Assembly: GCA_963920765.1 (NCBI GenBank)
Contig: OY987247.1
Location: forward strand, 14,108,471 to 14,172,470
DNA length: 64,000 nucleotides
Source: Ulota crispa
Lineage: Eukaryota > Streptophyta > Bryopsida > Orthotrichales > Orthotrichaceae
Direction of reading: 5' to 3'
Shown here piece after piece: positions 28,383 to 40,021 of the stretch (position 1 is its first letter; each line of letters starts with the position of its first letter). Under the pieces are notes generated by a model that ran no database searches, was not told the origin of the DNA, and worked only from the letters and a program-made list of their open reading frames with translations. The translations under genes and the position numbers were made by a program.

Positions 28383-29303
28383 CCCCTAAAGGATTATGGC
28401 CTTTATTTTGTCAAAAGACACTCAAAACTGTCATCTCTATGGCAAATAGTAAAAAAGTTTGAAAATCAGGCATTTTGCATATTTGATTGTAGGATCTTGT
28501 GCTAGACTACTACAAGAATGTGTCATACAAAACTCAAGAACTTTGACCGCAGAGATTGGAAGATATTTGCATTTAAAAAGTAAAAAACAACTTTTTTTGC
28601 ACCTTGCTTGACTAGATTTTTTAACTTTGAACATTTTTAACTTAAAATTTTTGCACCACAAAGTTTGGAATTTTATTTTTGCATGGTGGGAAGTTGAGTT
28701 GGGAATCTTGGGAAAAAAATTCAAAAAAGAATACTTAATTTTCATTCTTTAAAAAAACATTAGGTAGAAGAAGGTATGAGATTGAACAAAAACTTAAATT
28801 GCTAATAACCCTGCAATGGAATTGAAACGCAATAATCCCAATGGTGAGATTGTTTTAGAAAGCAAACTTCACCCTCTCCAACAATTTTTTTTGAAAAAAT
28901 GTTAAATTTTCATTCAAAAATGAAGTTTATAAGTTAATTTTTCAAGAAGATGCTTGAGTTGCCCAAAAATCAAGATTGTCCATAACTTTCTCATAACTAG
29001 TCCAAATAGAATGAATCAAAGCTTCAAAAGTAAATAAAGATATAATATATGAGAAAACAAAAATTAAATTTTTTTTTCAAGTTTTTATAAGATTTTTTTT
29101 TGCTGCCCCTAGTCCCCAAATTTGTGCTTATTTGGGTATAACTTTTGCTATTTGGCATCAATTGGACTAAAAATTAGATTCCCCAAAAGCTAATGTGTTT
29201 TTCTATCTTTAAAAAAATTTCAAAAAATTAGGACAAAAATTGAGGCCATAGGTACTTGCTCGAAATCACATTGTCCCTCGAAGGGACAATGGTCCTTTAG
29301 GGG
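28383..29303 (+). mobile_element. TTAA-family MITE, subfamily A
   Basis: 921 bp with ends CCCCTAAAGGATTATGGCC and GTCCTTTAGGGG, flanked by TTAA (28379-28382 and 29304-29307). The right part contains the family phrase ATTGTCCCTCGAAGGGACAA. No coding capacity beyond an uninformative minus-strand frame. Confidence 0.8.
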
Positions 29304-29307
29304 TTAA

Positions 29308-30121
29308 CCCCTAAATGTCCAAGGGTGTTTTGCTTGTTTTTGGAAGGTAGTTTGGAAGTTATTGAATTGTTCTTGTAAGATCATTATTTAACATCAAAAC
29401 AAAATTTGTAATTGTAAAATCTTGAACTTCAAGGCTTTTAGATGGCGCTACCCAAAAAAATCCAAAATGGCTACACGGATTTTAAGATATTTGTGATTGA
29501 ATGTGGATGAGCATGGATTTTTTTGCTTTTTTTGGAGCTGCCCAAAACATCTAATGCAAATTGGCAACTTTTGAATTCAATATTGGGAAACAACCACTTA
29601 GATTATTTTAGTGTTTATTGTTGATACTTGAAATCTAATGTCCCCCCTTATGACCTCACTTTCACAGTTGAGCTTGCAATGCAACTATCAAAGTGCAATT
29701 GCCTAATACAAAGAATTTTTTTAACTTCAATTATTGACCAAAAATTGTTATGAATGAAAGAAAATTTAATAGTAAATGAACTCTACTTTCATTATCAAGG
29801 ACATTCCAAGTGAAATTAGTCCAATATCACTTTTGGGTTTTGTTAGATGACAAAATTATAGTAAAAGGGCCCTTACTGCCCAAGGGAATCCTCACTTTAT
29901 TCTCAACTTAATGCCTAGCTATATATGCTGTTGTATAATCGGTATGTGCTACCATTAAGAAGTTTTAATTTGGGATCTCAAGTAGCTCACTAGAACCGCT
30001 TTGATCTATTCTTCAACTTCTTTGTTGATCTCAAATGCAGTAAAAGTGTGAATTTATTCCAAATACAAGAAAAACACCTCGTATTGTACTGGTCGTAGCG
30101 GCACGGTGTGTCCTTTAGGGG
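29308..30121 (+). mobile_element. TTAA-family MITE, subfamily B, abutting previous copy
   Basis: 814 bp from CCCCTAAATGTCCAAGGGTG to GTCCTTTAGGGG, followed by TTAA (30122-30125). Its left TTAA (29304-29307) is the same four bases that close the preceding element. Its first ~600 bp match the 27018-28101 copy; its last ~200 bp match 30779-31008. Confidence 0.8.
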
Positions 30122-30778
30122 TTAACCAAGCTCATAATACATGCTTTTGAAAAAAAGGAGAGTGGGGCTGTGATCTTATCCAATTGGTGCTCTTAAAAGG
30201 GTTGACGCTAACCAAGCACCACTGTATTTAGTGAAGAAGGTGGCTGAACCTAGTGGCAACATAACTCTAAATGCAGCATTTTAAGTTCTTGTGTAAAATG
30301 TACATATACATTTTGAAAATGTATATGCTAAACGATTTTTTAAAACTTTGGTTACTACAAACAAGGTCTTAGCATTTGCAACATCCAATCTCATCACATG
30401 TCTCAAAAACTTTGAGAAAGCACTTATTGAAGGGAATTTTCTTAATTGTAAATTAAAAAATAAAATGCTTCTTAGAATTTGAATGAACAATAGCTGAGTT
30501 TAACTTACGCCCTCCACTGAAGTCCATAACTCAATGGGAGAAAGAACAAAACCTATATGACATCTTTTCAAAAGTAGGACCAATGTGTGGGGAGAACAAG
30601 CAGCTAACGTATTGTTAGCTAGTTAAAAGTACAAACAAACTTGTTGAACTTTGAAGCTAATGGAAAAAGATCAGCCAAATTCTCTAGAAGACATGTAAAC
30701 TTAGGCAAAATCCGGTGGAGGCTTGTATCTGCCCAAATACCAGGAATCGAAGTTAACTCAAATGTGTTGGAACATTAA

Positions 30779-31008
30779 CCCTTAAAGGATCATAGGGCAT
30801 AGTATATATGCTGCTGTATAATTGGTATTTGCTGTTGGTCAGTAAGAAGTTTTAATTTGGAAACTCAAGTAATTTACTAGAACTATTTTGATCTATTTTC
30901 CAACTTCTTTGTTGATCTCAAATATAGTAAAGGTGTGAATCTATTCTAAATAAAAAAAAAGCACCTCATATTCTACTAGTTGCAACGGCACGTTGTGTCT
31001 TTTAAGGG
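30779..31008 (+). mobile_element. short TTAA-family MITE with proven empty site
   Basis: 230 bp with ends CCCTTAAAGGATCATAGGG and GTGTCTTTTAAGGG, flanked by TTAA (30775-30778 and 31009-31012). The interior matches the last ~200 bp of 29308-30121, so it is an internally deleted derivative. The homologous position in copy 1 (28231-28250) reads TGCAACATTAAACAACGTGC with a single TTAA. Confidence 0.9.
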
Positions 31009-31132
31009 TTAAACAACATGCAATTTAAAAAAAGTATCATATTTGTAAAGTCAAGAATTGTAGATTGTGTCTCTTTAGGAGCATGAGACCAAGTTAGAAA
31101 ACAAAAAGAACTTAGATGGTAGAAACCAAGTA

Positions 31133-31389
31133 CAGTAGAACTCCTCTAAACTGATATGGTTGGGACCCCAAGAATTAGATTAGTTTAAGTGAGTTATTAG
31201 TTAATTTTGTGGAAGTGTAAGTGAAGTGACCTTGAGAATAGTGTCGGGATAGCACCAAGGAGCATTACTACTATTGAATTAATTGCTTTGATTTATGACT
31301 TAAGCATGGTTTGACATTGAGATTTGTGTTATATATTAGATTATAGAGGATATCAGTTTAGAGGATATTGGTTTAGAGGAGTTCTATTG
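31133..31389. mobile_element. Emigrant/pogo-like MITE with TA duplication
   Basis: 257 bp starting CAGTAGAACTCCTCTAAACT and ending AGAGGAGTTCTATTG, flanked by TA (31131-31132 and 31390-31391). The ends and the following GGTTGGGACCCCAAGAATTA resemble plant Emigrant/Lemi1 termini, a pogo-like group of Tc1/mariner. Copy 1 of the host repeat has the uninserted site CCAAGTAGTACCAATGG at 28355-28371. Confidence 0.85.
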
Positions 31390-31704
31390 TAGTAACAATG
31401 AAGTGGTTTTAGTGAAGTATTGAAATTTTGCTAGTACTTGGAGATTCTAAAGTTACCATAAATGATGCCATTTACTATTATGATGTCTTTTAGGAAATAC
31501 ATTAACTTCTAATAAATGTCTTTAATTGCCATTGTCTCTCTTGCTCCACATGTATACAAGCTTTTTCACTTGTTATATAAATCACTTGGTTTGTTTAGTC
31601 CATTTCATTCATTCAATTGATTTGATTCATTTGGTTTAGAATCCTTTGAGTAAATCTCCATCTCATATGCTGCCTTGGAAAGAGAAGTTTCTTTTAACGA
31701 CTTA

Positions 31705-32007
31705 AGATAGGGCGCTCTAAAAGCAACGTGGCTCTAAAAGCGACCTCTAAACCAGAGGTACATTTTGTTTTTTTCAATGTACCCAGAATGTACATTCCAA
31801 GAGGGGGTCGCTTTAAGTGACCATTGGGTTTCAACTTCAAAAATTCACAACTCATTCCACAAAGGTTCAAAAAACATGAAACAACTTGGGTTAGATGCCA
31901 ATTCCATTTTTCTTCCTTCCAAAATTTACTGAAAATTGTTTCAAGGAGTTTAGCTTCCCCTCAAATGCAATCAGCTCTTAAAAGGTCGCTTTTAGAGCGC
32001 CCTACCT
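31705..32007. mobile_element. TA/AGGTAG MITE with GCTCTAAAAGC termini
   Basis: About 303 bp. The left end AGATAGGGCGCTCTAAAAGC pairs with the right end GCTTTTAGAGCGCCCTACCT; TA flanks both sides. The inner sequences also pair around GCGACC. It shares only the outer AGGTAG with the other TA-type elements of this window. Confidence 0.8.
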
Positions 32008-32009
32008 TA

Positions 32010-33540
32010 TGGTTCCTATGCCAAATTCAAAAGTACGTACCACGATGACTTACTAACCAATCACAAAACCTATATATTGGTATTCTTCAATTCAACTTCC
32101 AAATCATACATCAATATAGAATACAAAAATCCTACCATTTTAAATGCATTTATTGTTAAAAATAAATTAACCATTCGAAATATTCTAACAATATAAATTA
32201 TACTCAATAGTTGTAAGATAAAATAATTTAAGACAACACTATCTGCTTAACTACTTGTTATATTACAAAAATACACCGTATGCCAGTGAAAATATAGTCA
32301 GAATTTGTTGGAGGTTTTGCAAAAAATAATGATTTTTGACTATAACATATATAATATCACTTGATTAACCTACACTCATAACAAAGAGACTTGGAAGTCC
32401 AATTTAGCAGAATGCAAGTAAAAAGAAAATATCTATTTTGCTATCCAATTACAAGATTTATGGTGATGTTTTACTTACAATATTTACCGCACCTTACAAA
32501 ATGTTGTTTTATACTCTACTGTCCACTTAGAATATTTAAGTTATTTACATATAGAGTAATGCTCCACAAAGAGAGAGAGCATTACGTGAAAAATGTGTTG
32601 ACATGGAGAGAACGAAGTCCAAGGAGGAAGTCCTTTTTTATGATGCTCAAGGAGGGGAGTATTGCTTGTGATTTAAATCACCACTTGAAAATGGGTGAAC
32701 TTGTGGATTAAGAATCCATAACCCTCAAATTACTTTAGATTTCTTGCAAAATGCTCTCACAATCCTAATTCTTTACAACCTAATTTGCCCTTTTGTGGTG
32801 GGAGCTCTTTTTACAATATTTAGAGCATTGCCACAACAAACACAACAATAGACGCAAGCGGGAATGTTGCGGGAAGGGAGAACTTTTGAGCTTCACTGTA
32901 TCCATGCCAAAGCCTTTCTCAAGTTCTTGGGCAATGCTACTAGCTCCTGTCCACGCCACTTTCAAGCTCATTTCCATCCTACGCAAGATCTCTTGCAACA
33001 ACTCTATCTTTTGATAATGGAGGGAGTATTCTCCTTTGTGACGTCATTGATGATGTAAAAGAGATTGGATGAGGCTTTATCGAGGAGTATCATGCGGATT
33101 GGAGTAGGACATTTCTCAAAGAAGGGGAGGTTGAAAGACAACTTTCTTGCAACTACACTCTGGAAAACCCTTTTTCCGTTCTTGGTCATGTTGGCACGGT
33201 GGCAATGCTCTTAGAGCATTTACACCCTTACATGCAAAGAGTCTAACACTTGCAAAACTTTAATGATGAGAGCTTAGCCCCTCAAAATGTTCTCCTAACA
33301 CTCAAACCAAGCGTGTCAAACAAATAGTCATTGAAGTTACTATTCATTCTTAGTTTTCATCTTAGGTTTAGAGATCTTATCCTATACTCCAATGAATGAT
33401 TGATCAGTGATTGATCAATTGAATACTTATGGGACACATTTGAAAAGCAAGTGTAGGGAACATAATTTTAACGACTCTTCCAAAATAAATGTCAATTCTT
33501 AGCGAGTCAAATTGTGCGTACAAGGGTGGGGATGCTCAAT
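32010..33540. other. gene-free stretch with one coding remnant
   Basis: AT-rich up to about 32760, then of more balanced composition, containing the minus-strand remnant listed separately. Nothing else is recognised. Confidence 0.5.
32780..33189 (-). pseudogene. coding-like remnant, unknown family
   Basis: Two consecutive minus-strand frames read as ordinary protein: 33189-33004 (SVVARKLSFNLPFFEKCPTP and onward) and, after a stop and a frame change, 33001-32780 (LQEILRRMEMSLKVAWTG then SIAQELEKGFGMDTVKLK). Composition is unlike the surrounding AT-rich noise frames. I do not recognise the family; a decayed transposon protein or retrocopy is possible. Confidence 0.3.
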
Positions 33541-34576
33541 TGCTCATTGGGCCATATTTCCAAACGTACTGAATTACTGATGGTTGCTGCCTCGTCCGGG
33601 GGTTAACTCAACCGACACGAAGCTCCGTCCGTCCAAAGTTCCAACCCACGATTCCCTCATCCGTCCAAACTCACTACTCACTATTTCGCTGTTCCTCGTG
33701 CGTTACGACAAAAAGCCCTCAAAACCGCCGACTGCTCATTTCCTCCAGAGCTGAAAATTCAAACCCAAACCGCATGATGATGGAGATATTCAAACAGAGA
33801 GCGACACTCCAAACAGTCCAAAGGCTCAAATATGGCTGTTGGAGCCCCAAACAAGGCAGTCGCCAGCCCACCACCAACACTTCCCAAATCCCAAGCCAGT
33901 CAGCTGGCGAACCATGGCGTGGCGGAATCAGCCATGCGTGTCAGTTTGCAGGGACCCACCCACCCTCGGTATCCATGTTCGAAAAACTGATCTCTCCAAA
34001 ACCATGGATATACAAATCCAGTGCAATTGCTGAATGCAGTAGTCATGTTTTAGGGTTCGAGTCCCCTCAGGTCTCACCGTTTCCATTGCATGTTTTGTTG
34101 GTACCCAACTGGCTATGGCGCTCTATATCCGGTAATGCCTGCGTCGGCATCATCCCAGTTGACTGATTCCCCGTTCAAAGTCTCGTCCCTTCAGTTGCTA
34201 GATTCGTTTCTAGCGTGACGTGTCCGACAGTCGGCCGTTGTACCAAGTCTGTGCTCTTCTCTCTCGCTCACACGTCTCTCTCCCATCTCTCTGCTCTTCA
34301 TGCTAAGCTTAAACCAAACTAGAACTTGACCGTGAATCCAATCTCATAGGTTCCGATTTGGCCGAGTACAATTCTCACACCTTTTGAATCGGTTGCAGTT
34401 GGAAAATGGTAACGTAGTTTTAAGATAATCACGTAGCATACTAGCGCTTGGCAGTAGCTTTGTGTGGGTGTGTGTGTGTTGTGTTTGAATCCAAAAGTGC
34501 AAGCTTTGCAGAGATTTGAGGTAGTTGTTGAATCCAAAAGTACAAGCTTTGCAGAGATTTGAGGTAGTTGGTGGCT
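33541..34576 (+). promoter_or_regulatory. upstream/leader region of the 391-aa gene
   Basis: GC content rises about 1 kb before the second gene. The stretch includes an open frame at 33774-34166 (130 codons, no domain), CT-rich sequence near 34255-34300, and a GT-rich run at about 34460-34483. The region probably holds promoter and 5' leader. No TATA box or start site can be assigned with confidence. Confidence 0.4.
34485..34570 (+). repeat. 43-bp tandem duplication just before the ATG
   Basis: TTGAATCCAAAAGTGCAAGC and the bases up to GAGGTAGTTG occur twice in a row (34485-34527 and 34528-34570) with one difference. The second copy ends six bases before the start codon, so it is very probably within the 5' UTR. 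Confidence 0.95.
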
Positions 34577-37500
34577 ATGGCGCCGCAAGTGTTGAACGAC
34601 TTGGTAGTGATGGTATGCGCGCACCCGGTGATCGTGGGGGCGACTCTGGTGCTCTTCACGCCGCCGTTCTTTCCCATCGTGAAGTTCTTCTCGCCGTTGT
34701 TGATCTCGACCGCGCTCTTCATGCTGGCGCTGTTCACCATGGGTCCGAAGAAGAACAGCGCATCTGAAGCCGACGAAGACGAGGACGACGAAGACGAAGA
34801 TTGGACGCACGGCGATGGGGAGAAGGTGTCCAAGCGGATGAAGCCTGATGGGAGCTGGAAGGATTGGATGAAGAGCATCGAAGAGTCGAGTTTGTCGTGG
34901 ATGTCGCCTGCTCGGTCGTCTTCTAAGTTTCATAAGAACTGGAAGAATGATGAGAATGTTTCCATTTTGGAAGAGACTTCTTGGGCTAAGGGTCATGATT
35001 TTAGACAATCTGAGTTTGGGGAAGATGATGATGAAGGACTTGTGGGAGGTGGTCAGTCTAGTGCTACTTTCATGCCGAGCTTATTGGCGCCCTTGGAGCT
35101 CTTCAAAGTGGATTCAGGTCAGAAAATCACTACGCACTCTAAAAACGTCCAAAAAGCTTTCTTGCAAAGGATAAATTATGTTTTTAATAGTCTTTTTGCT
35201 AGGGACACATGCATTTTAGAAATCAATATACCATCTATCAAACTTATGCAGAATCTCCAGCTTTGATGTCGCCGTTTGGGCACCCAAATTGGGTGCAAAA
35301 AGAAGTACCATATTTGTGCATAGTTTGTGAATGCTACCAACTTTTCATTATTTCAGTCCTTGTGCTAGTGACATATGCAATCTAGAAATCAATATCCCAT
35401 CTACTAAAGGTATGCAAAATCCTTAGTTGTGATGTCGCCGTTTGGGCACCCAAATCTCATGCGAAAAGAAGTACCATGTTTGTGCATGGTGCCAGTTGCG
35501 TAGTATGTACAAATTAAAAATTAGTAGCAACAATGGTACCTCATATGGGCAAAGCCAAGCTTGCTAGGAGAGGAATGCTCTCTAATTGCTTAACTTACTA
35601 CCCCATGAAATCATTGAACATGCCAAACGCTTTTTTCAGCGTTTGAAATCAGCAAACGTGAGTTTTTTTAGTGGTACAAGAAATGTGTCTGATTTGGACG
35701 GTTTTTTAGAGGGACAAAGGGAGTCTTTTTTTCATTCAGCCATTGCCTCGGGAATGGCTCTGAGGCTTTATCAATTCTGGCGATTTTCAAATATCGTCTT
35801 GCTTTTTTGGTATCCACAATGCCAGCTTTTTGAACAATTGCCCATTGAGCTCTGATGAAGCAACCGCATTCCTGACCGTTTGTAGATTTAGACCAACTGC
35901 TTTGCTGAAATCTAGCATTACTTAGCCCAGAAGTGAATGAATGTTTTGCAAAGTGCAGTCGAACGATCTATCTACTCTGACATGGAGCTCGGCGAAGATG
36001 CCCCTGAATTGGAAGACGTCGTGGAGCCCGTTGCAGAGCCCGTTGCAGTGCCCGTTACAGAGCCTGTGAGAGAGCCGGTACGAGAGCCTTTAAAAGAACC
36101 TGAAGGTCCTAACAAACAGGTAAGACCTTGTAAACATACAAGTGACGGCTTTGACTTGTTTTGTTCCAGAATAATCATAGGGAAAATTTCATGGATACCC
36201 CTGAAGTTTGCCATATTTAAATAGATACTTCTGGTTTTTCAAAAATCACACAAATACTCCTAGTTCATAATTTTCAAACGTTTGTTATTTTGTGCATGCC
36301 ACTTCTTTTTCCCTTGTGTGCACAACGTTGCTTCTTTTTTGTTCTATTGCACTCCTTGTTTTAACATTGGTCATGAAAGAAGTAGCGTGCATATCAAGAA
36401 ATAAATGCCTGAAAAAGTATGGACCAAGGGTCCCGTACTCATTCAAATTTCTACAACTTAACTGATCGATAATCCGTTCACAGCTCTTCATGAATTGGCG
36501 TTTACGAACTGGTGGAGAGGTTCCGTTTTGCATGCAATCTTCCCAGTTTGCAAAACTTGCTGTTTTTACCTCTTTAACGCAACATTCGTTACGATACTTT
36601 GAGAGAAAAAGTATTTTCCCAAAACCGCCTTTGGGAATTCCAAATTTTACATTTGTGAGATATATTTTGGTAACACATAAGGATGTTGTTGTATCGTATA
36701 CGCTCTCTTGTGTTATATACAAATGGGGTAATTGGGTAGCACATGAAACCTACTAGAGCTGTAAATTTTAAGCCAAGTTGCAAACATACAACCGGTCAAT
36801 TAGGATTTTTTGGGGGATTTTTGGCATTTATCATTAAGCCATTTCTTTAAGTACTAAATGATCATTGTTTGAATACATTCAACACTTTTGGTAAGCAAAC
36901 ATTCTTTAGGGGTTAAAGTAATTTTTTTGATAAAGTGATTTTTTTGATATATCCTTCAAGATATTTCATCATTGATATAAGGTCTTGAAGAAATCATCAT
37001 AAAATTCACTCTAAATCGCCAAGAACCTTTTAGAAACATCAAATCAAAAACTCTCAAAATTGTGTTTTTGAATATCGAGTTTCTTCATTTCTTTACCAGT
37101 TTACTGATTTGCATGTTGCGGTGCTGGCGTGATCAGATTCCTGGAGTTTCAACCGAGTCATCAGCTTCGATTCCCAGCTATGGCGTGCAACATCAACCAC
37201 TGGAGACGCTGCAGATTCCTAATCCAGCCACGTCGGATGTCACCGACAGTCCTACAACAGATCTCGACGATGAATCTCCGGTGGTTAGCAACACCAGAAG
37301 GCTGCTCTTCGCCAACCTGAGGAGGGGCTCGATGAATGCCAACTCTGGACTGTCCGACGTGGATTCACCTGCACCAATCAGCGTGTCTGGAAAGTTGAAG
37401 CAAATGGAGGAGCTCGGACAGTTTTTAGACGATGCCGGACTCGCCGAGGAGACCGGCCAGGCTCCTCCCGAGGTCTCATTGCTGCAGCCCACAACTGCTG

Positions 37501-37610
37501 AACAAGTGGATAGCGTGAAAGATGAGGTGGCAAGCTTCGTCACCGACTCGCCCGCCACGTCAGCTGAACCCAAGAAAAGCGCAGTTGCAACTCCCTCTCG
37601 CAATGCCTGA
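34577..37610 (+). CDS. membrane-associated protein with acidic and EPV-repeat regions (3 exons)
   Basis: Coding exons 34577-35117, 35959-36119 and 37137-37610 sum to 1176 nt, 391 aa plus TGA. Splice sites are GT-AG and phases agree (1, then 0). Two hydrophobic segments lie at residues about 17-35 and 38-56 (PLLISTALFMLALFTMG), followed by an acidic run at 64-75. Then come a Trp-rich stretch (SWKDWMKSIEESSLSWM, 93-109), four-residue Glu-Pro-Val/Pro-Val repeats at 203-228, and a Ser/Thr/Asp-rich C-terminal half with a basic RRLLFANLRRGS patch. This suggests an integral membrane protein with a long, mostly disordered cytosolic tail; that is inference. I do not recognise the family. The exon 3 acceptor (GATCAG at 37131-37136) has a weak pyrimidine tract and is the least certain boundary. 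Intron 2 carries a MITE remnant. Confidence 0.75.
35198..35500 (+). repeat. 166-bp tandem duplication in intron 1
   Basis: A unit beginning GCTAG(G/T)GACA at 35198 starts again at 35364. Both contain AGAAATCAATAT, TGATGTCGCCGTTTGGGCAC and AAAAGAAGTACCAT. Confidence 0.9.
36180..36430. mobile_element. GGGAAAATTTC-type MITE, truncated, in intron 2
   Basis: Starts GGGAAAATTTCATGGATACC and follows the family through TTTGTGCATGCCACTTC and back through the inverted arm to GGACCAAGGG, where homology stops. It lacks the right terminus. A solo TTAA-family end (CTTTAGGGG followed by TTAA at 36913-36916) lies further along the same intron. Confidence 0.7.
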
Positions 37611-40020
37611 AAAGCAAGCAAGCTGAGAACAGTGAGTAACAAGAGAGCAAGCTGGGCTACCGGGAGTTGCTGCAATTACAGCACTTTTTTGGTATTTTTC
37701 TACAATACCTTTCTGGTAATTTTCTGCAGTGCTTTTTTGGTAATTTTCTTAGTATTTTGAGTAGTGAGCCACTTTGTTGAGTAGATGCTCAGAGTCAAGG
37801 TACATTTTGTACATATGAGTTTTTTTTTGTCTTTGTCGTGTCGTTGTCATTGCCTGGTGGGTTTTTTTTTTTTTTTTTGTTTTTTCTCTCCTGTTAGGTT
37901 CTCCCTGATTTTGCTCCTCTTCAATTGAAGAGACGTGATGAGTTCAAATTATTGCGGCTTTTAGCTTGGTAGGAAGAGCTGACTGTTGGTGTTGGTGTGC
38001 TCTTAACCAACAATGGTAGAGTTCTTTTTTTTTTTTGCATTTTTTTTGTTTATTTTGTGGTAGGTTAGGGTTGGTTCAAATCTTGTGTCCAACTGAAGGT
38101 TGGATTGCGAATGATCATGTATCGTGAATTGGAGGTTGTTATTTAGCTATTGCCCAATTCTTTGACTGCAAGTGGTGGTGTATGTTTAGTGTTCTTGCTA
38201 TCTGATGTCTGAATTCATGCTTGCACTTGGTCACATGAACCATTTTTTGTTTTGTTTTATTTTTGTTTTCTCTATAAGGTTGGGGATACTCTTTGTGTGA
38301 TGTGAAAGCATGGCAAGTCAGGAACGTTTGATTTTTGGTAGATGTGTTGAGCTGGTGAGAGGTCAGTTTAGGTGCAAGAACCACATCTGTGGAGATAAGT
38401 TTTGGTCACTAGATCATGTTAAGTTTTTATCAGTATGTTTGAAACTATGATTTTCTTTTTTAATTCCAAGTTGAGAGGTTGTAAGTCATCATACAGTGCA
38501 TGACACTTATAACCAACAAACTCTCAAATTTGAGTGGCCAGTCTACTGCTTAGTGAAAAAAAAGCTATCAAAATTTCAAAATCACCAAGATGAAGTTGAG
38601 GTTTGATCTTCTTGCAAGTGGAATTGCTTTTGAGCTTAGGTGGATGTGTTGTGTTTTAGTATGTCTTGTTGCTTCAATTTAGTTGGTTGTAAGTGTTATG
38701 CAACGTAAGAGGCTCTAAAATGGTACTGATTTAAAAACGTGCACTTCTAGGAATGGTTAACATATTTGCCTCAAATATCTATTACTATCATTGATGAGTT
38801 AGGTGGGCACCACCTTAAAACTTCCTACCTTATATGTGATTGAGCTCCATACTTTGGAATTTACAACTACATTGTTGGAACTTAGGGCCACTGTTTATTT
38901 GCATAAGTTGAAGCAAAACTTTGAAGAGGTAGTCCAATTTTCATGAATGTGAAGACGAATTGTACAATGATGTTGTTTTAGAATAAGAATCTAATTATGG
39001 TTTCTAAAAATGTTTACTGACTGTTGATCTTATCCATATAAAACAGGCCATTGCATTCGGAAGATGTTACATTTGAATGTGATGTTCCTAGAGTTGGTCA
39101 TATTCAACCATAGTATTCTGTCTTTCATATGCAAACATCTTGTTGCTACACGATGGGTAGTTTTACTGGAAACTTGTTTTCCCATAAATAATGTGCTTCA
39201 CATTTCTTACAGAGTGTAAGTAGCCTTGCTTGAACTTTCAATAACATTAAATATTATGTTTTCATGAATGTGGGTATTAAAGGGGATTGCACCAATGAAT
39301 ATTTACCAATAAAATTTGAAAGAAAAAACTGTAATTCTTCTCAAACTAATAAAGTATTGTTAATTTTTCACAAGAATTTCTTTGGTTGAGAGTAGATTGT
39401 TAGTTTCCAATTATGGTGTCTTTGAGAAATCATTTTTGAAAAGTTACTTTTTGAACGAAAAAGTTAGCTTTGTGGTAAAATATCCTAGAAGTTTTTAAAC
39501 TATCAAAACATGCAATAGAACATGTGGAGTGATGTTCTTTATAGTTTGATATCTACAAGTTTCTTGGAGTATGGGCATGTTTGAATTCATTTACCATCCA
39601 AAATTTAAAAGCCAAGTTGTGAAAGGAACTAGAGGGTGTTTGTGGAACTAGATATTGAACACTTTGAGACTCCCTATACATTGTTACCATCTTGGCCTAT
39701 ATAGTTGCATAGCTTGAGGACAATTCAACATTTTTATCTATCAATTGTTAAGTAGAAAGTGTTTTAGGTAATGAATATTGAGCTTCATGGCAAGAAGTGA
39801 GACTAGCCAAGTGGAATGTGTACACATTCTACACAAGGAATCCATTATGAGATGTTGATTAAGTCCTTGTGTTGAAAACCACCTGTCATTGGATAGTAAG
39901 AAGGGAATAGTTCTTCATTCCAAGCATTGTAATGTCCAAAAAGGGGTTTGAAAAGTAGGCTCGAAAGTAGGTTGAAGAAATCTTGTGTTACTCAAGTTTT
40001 ATCAAAGAAAACCTAAGTAG
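37611..40020. other. 3' flank and gene-free stretch
   Basis: Contains the 3' UTR of the upstream gene, with T-rich runs (37862-37879) and repeated TTTTTTGGTA(A/T)TTTTCT phrases at 37683-37755. After about 38500 I see only AT-rich sequence without genes or bounded elements. Confidence 0.5.
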
Positions 40021-40021
40021 G

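Larger units (their letters stand above)
30231..31430 (+). repeat. host repeat copy 2
   Basis: Matches 26112-26613 plus 28195-28378. It is interrupted by a 230-bp TTAA element (30779-31008) and a 257-bp Emigrant-like element (31133-31389), both absent at the corresponding positions of copy 1. I recognise no coding function in the repeat itself. Confidence 0.75.

Noticed and set aside
34040..34075. GGGTTCGAGTCCCC, a possible tRNA T-arm
   Set aside because: No matching D-arm, anticodon arm or acceptor stem is found upstream at tRNA spacing.
33774..34166. 130-codon open frame upstream of the second gene
   Set aside because: No domain, no splice-supported link to the downstream gene, and it lies in GC-richer sequence where chance frames are longer.
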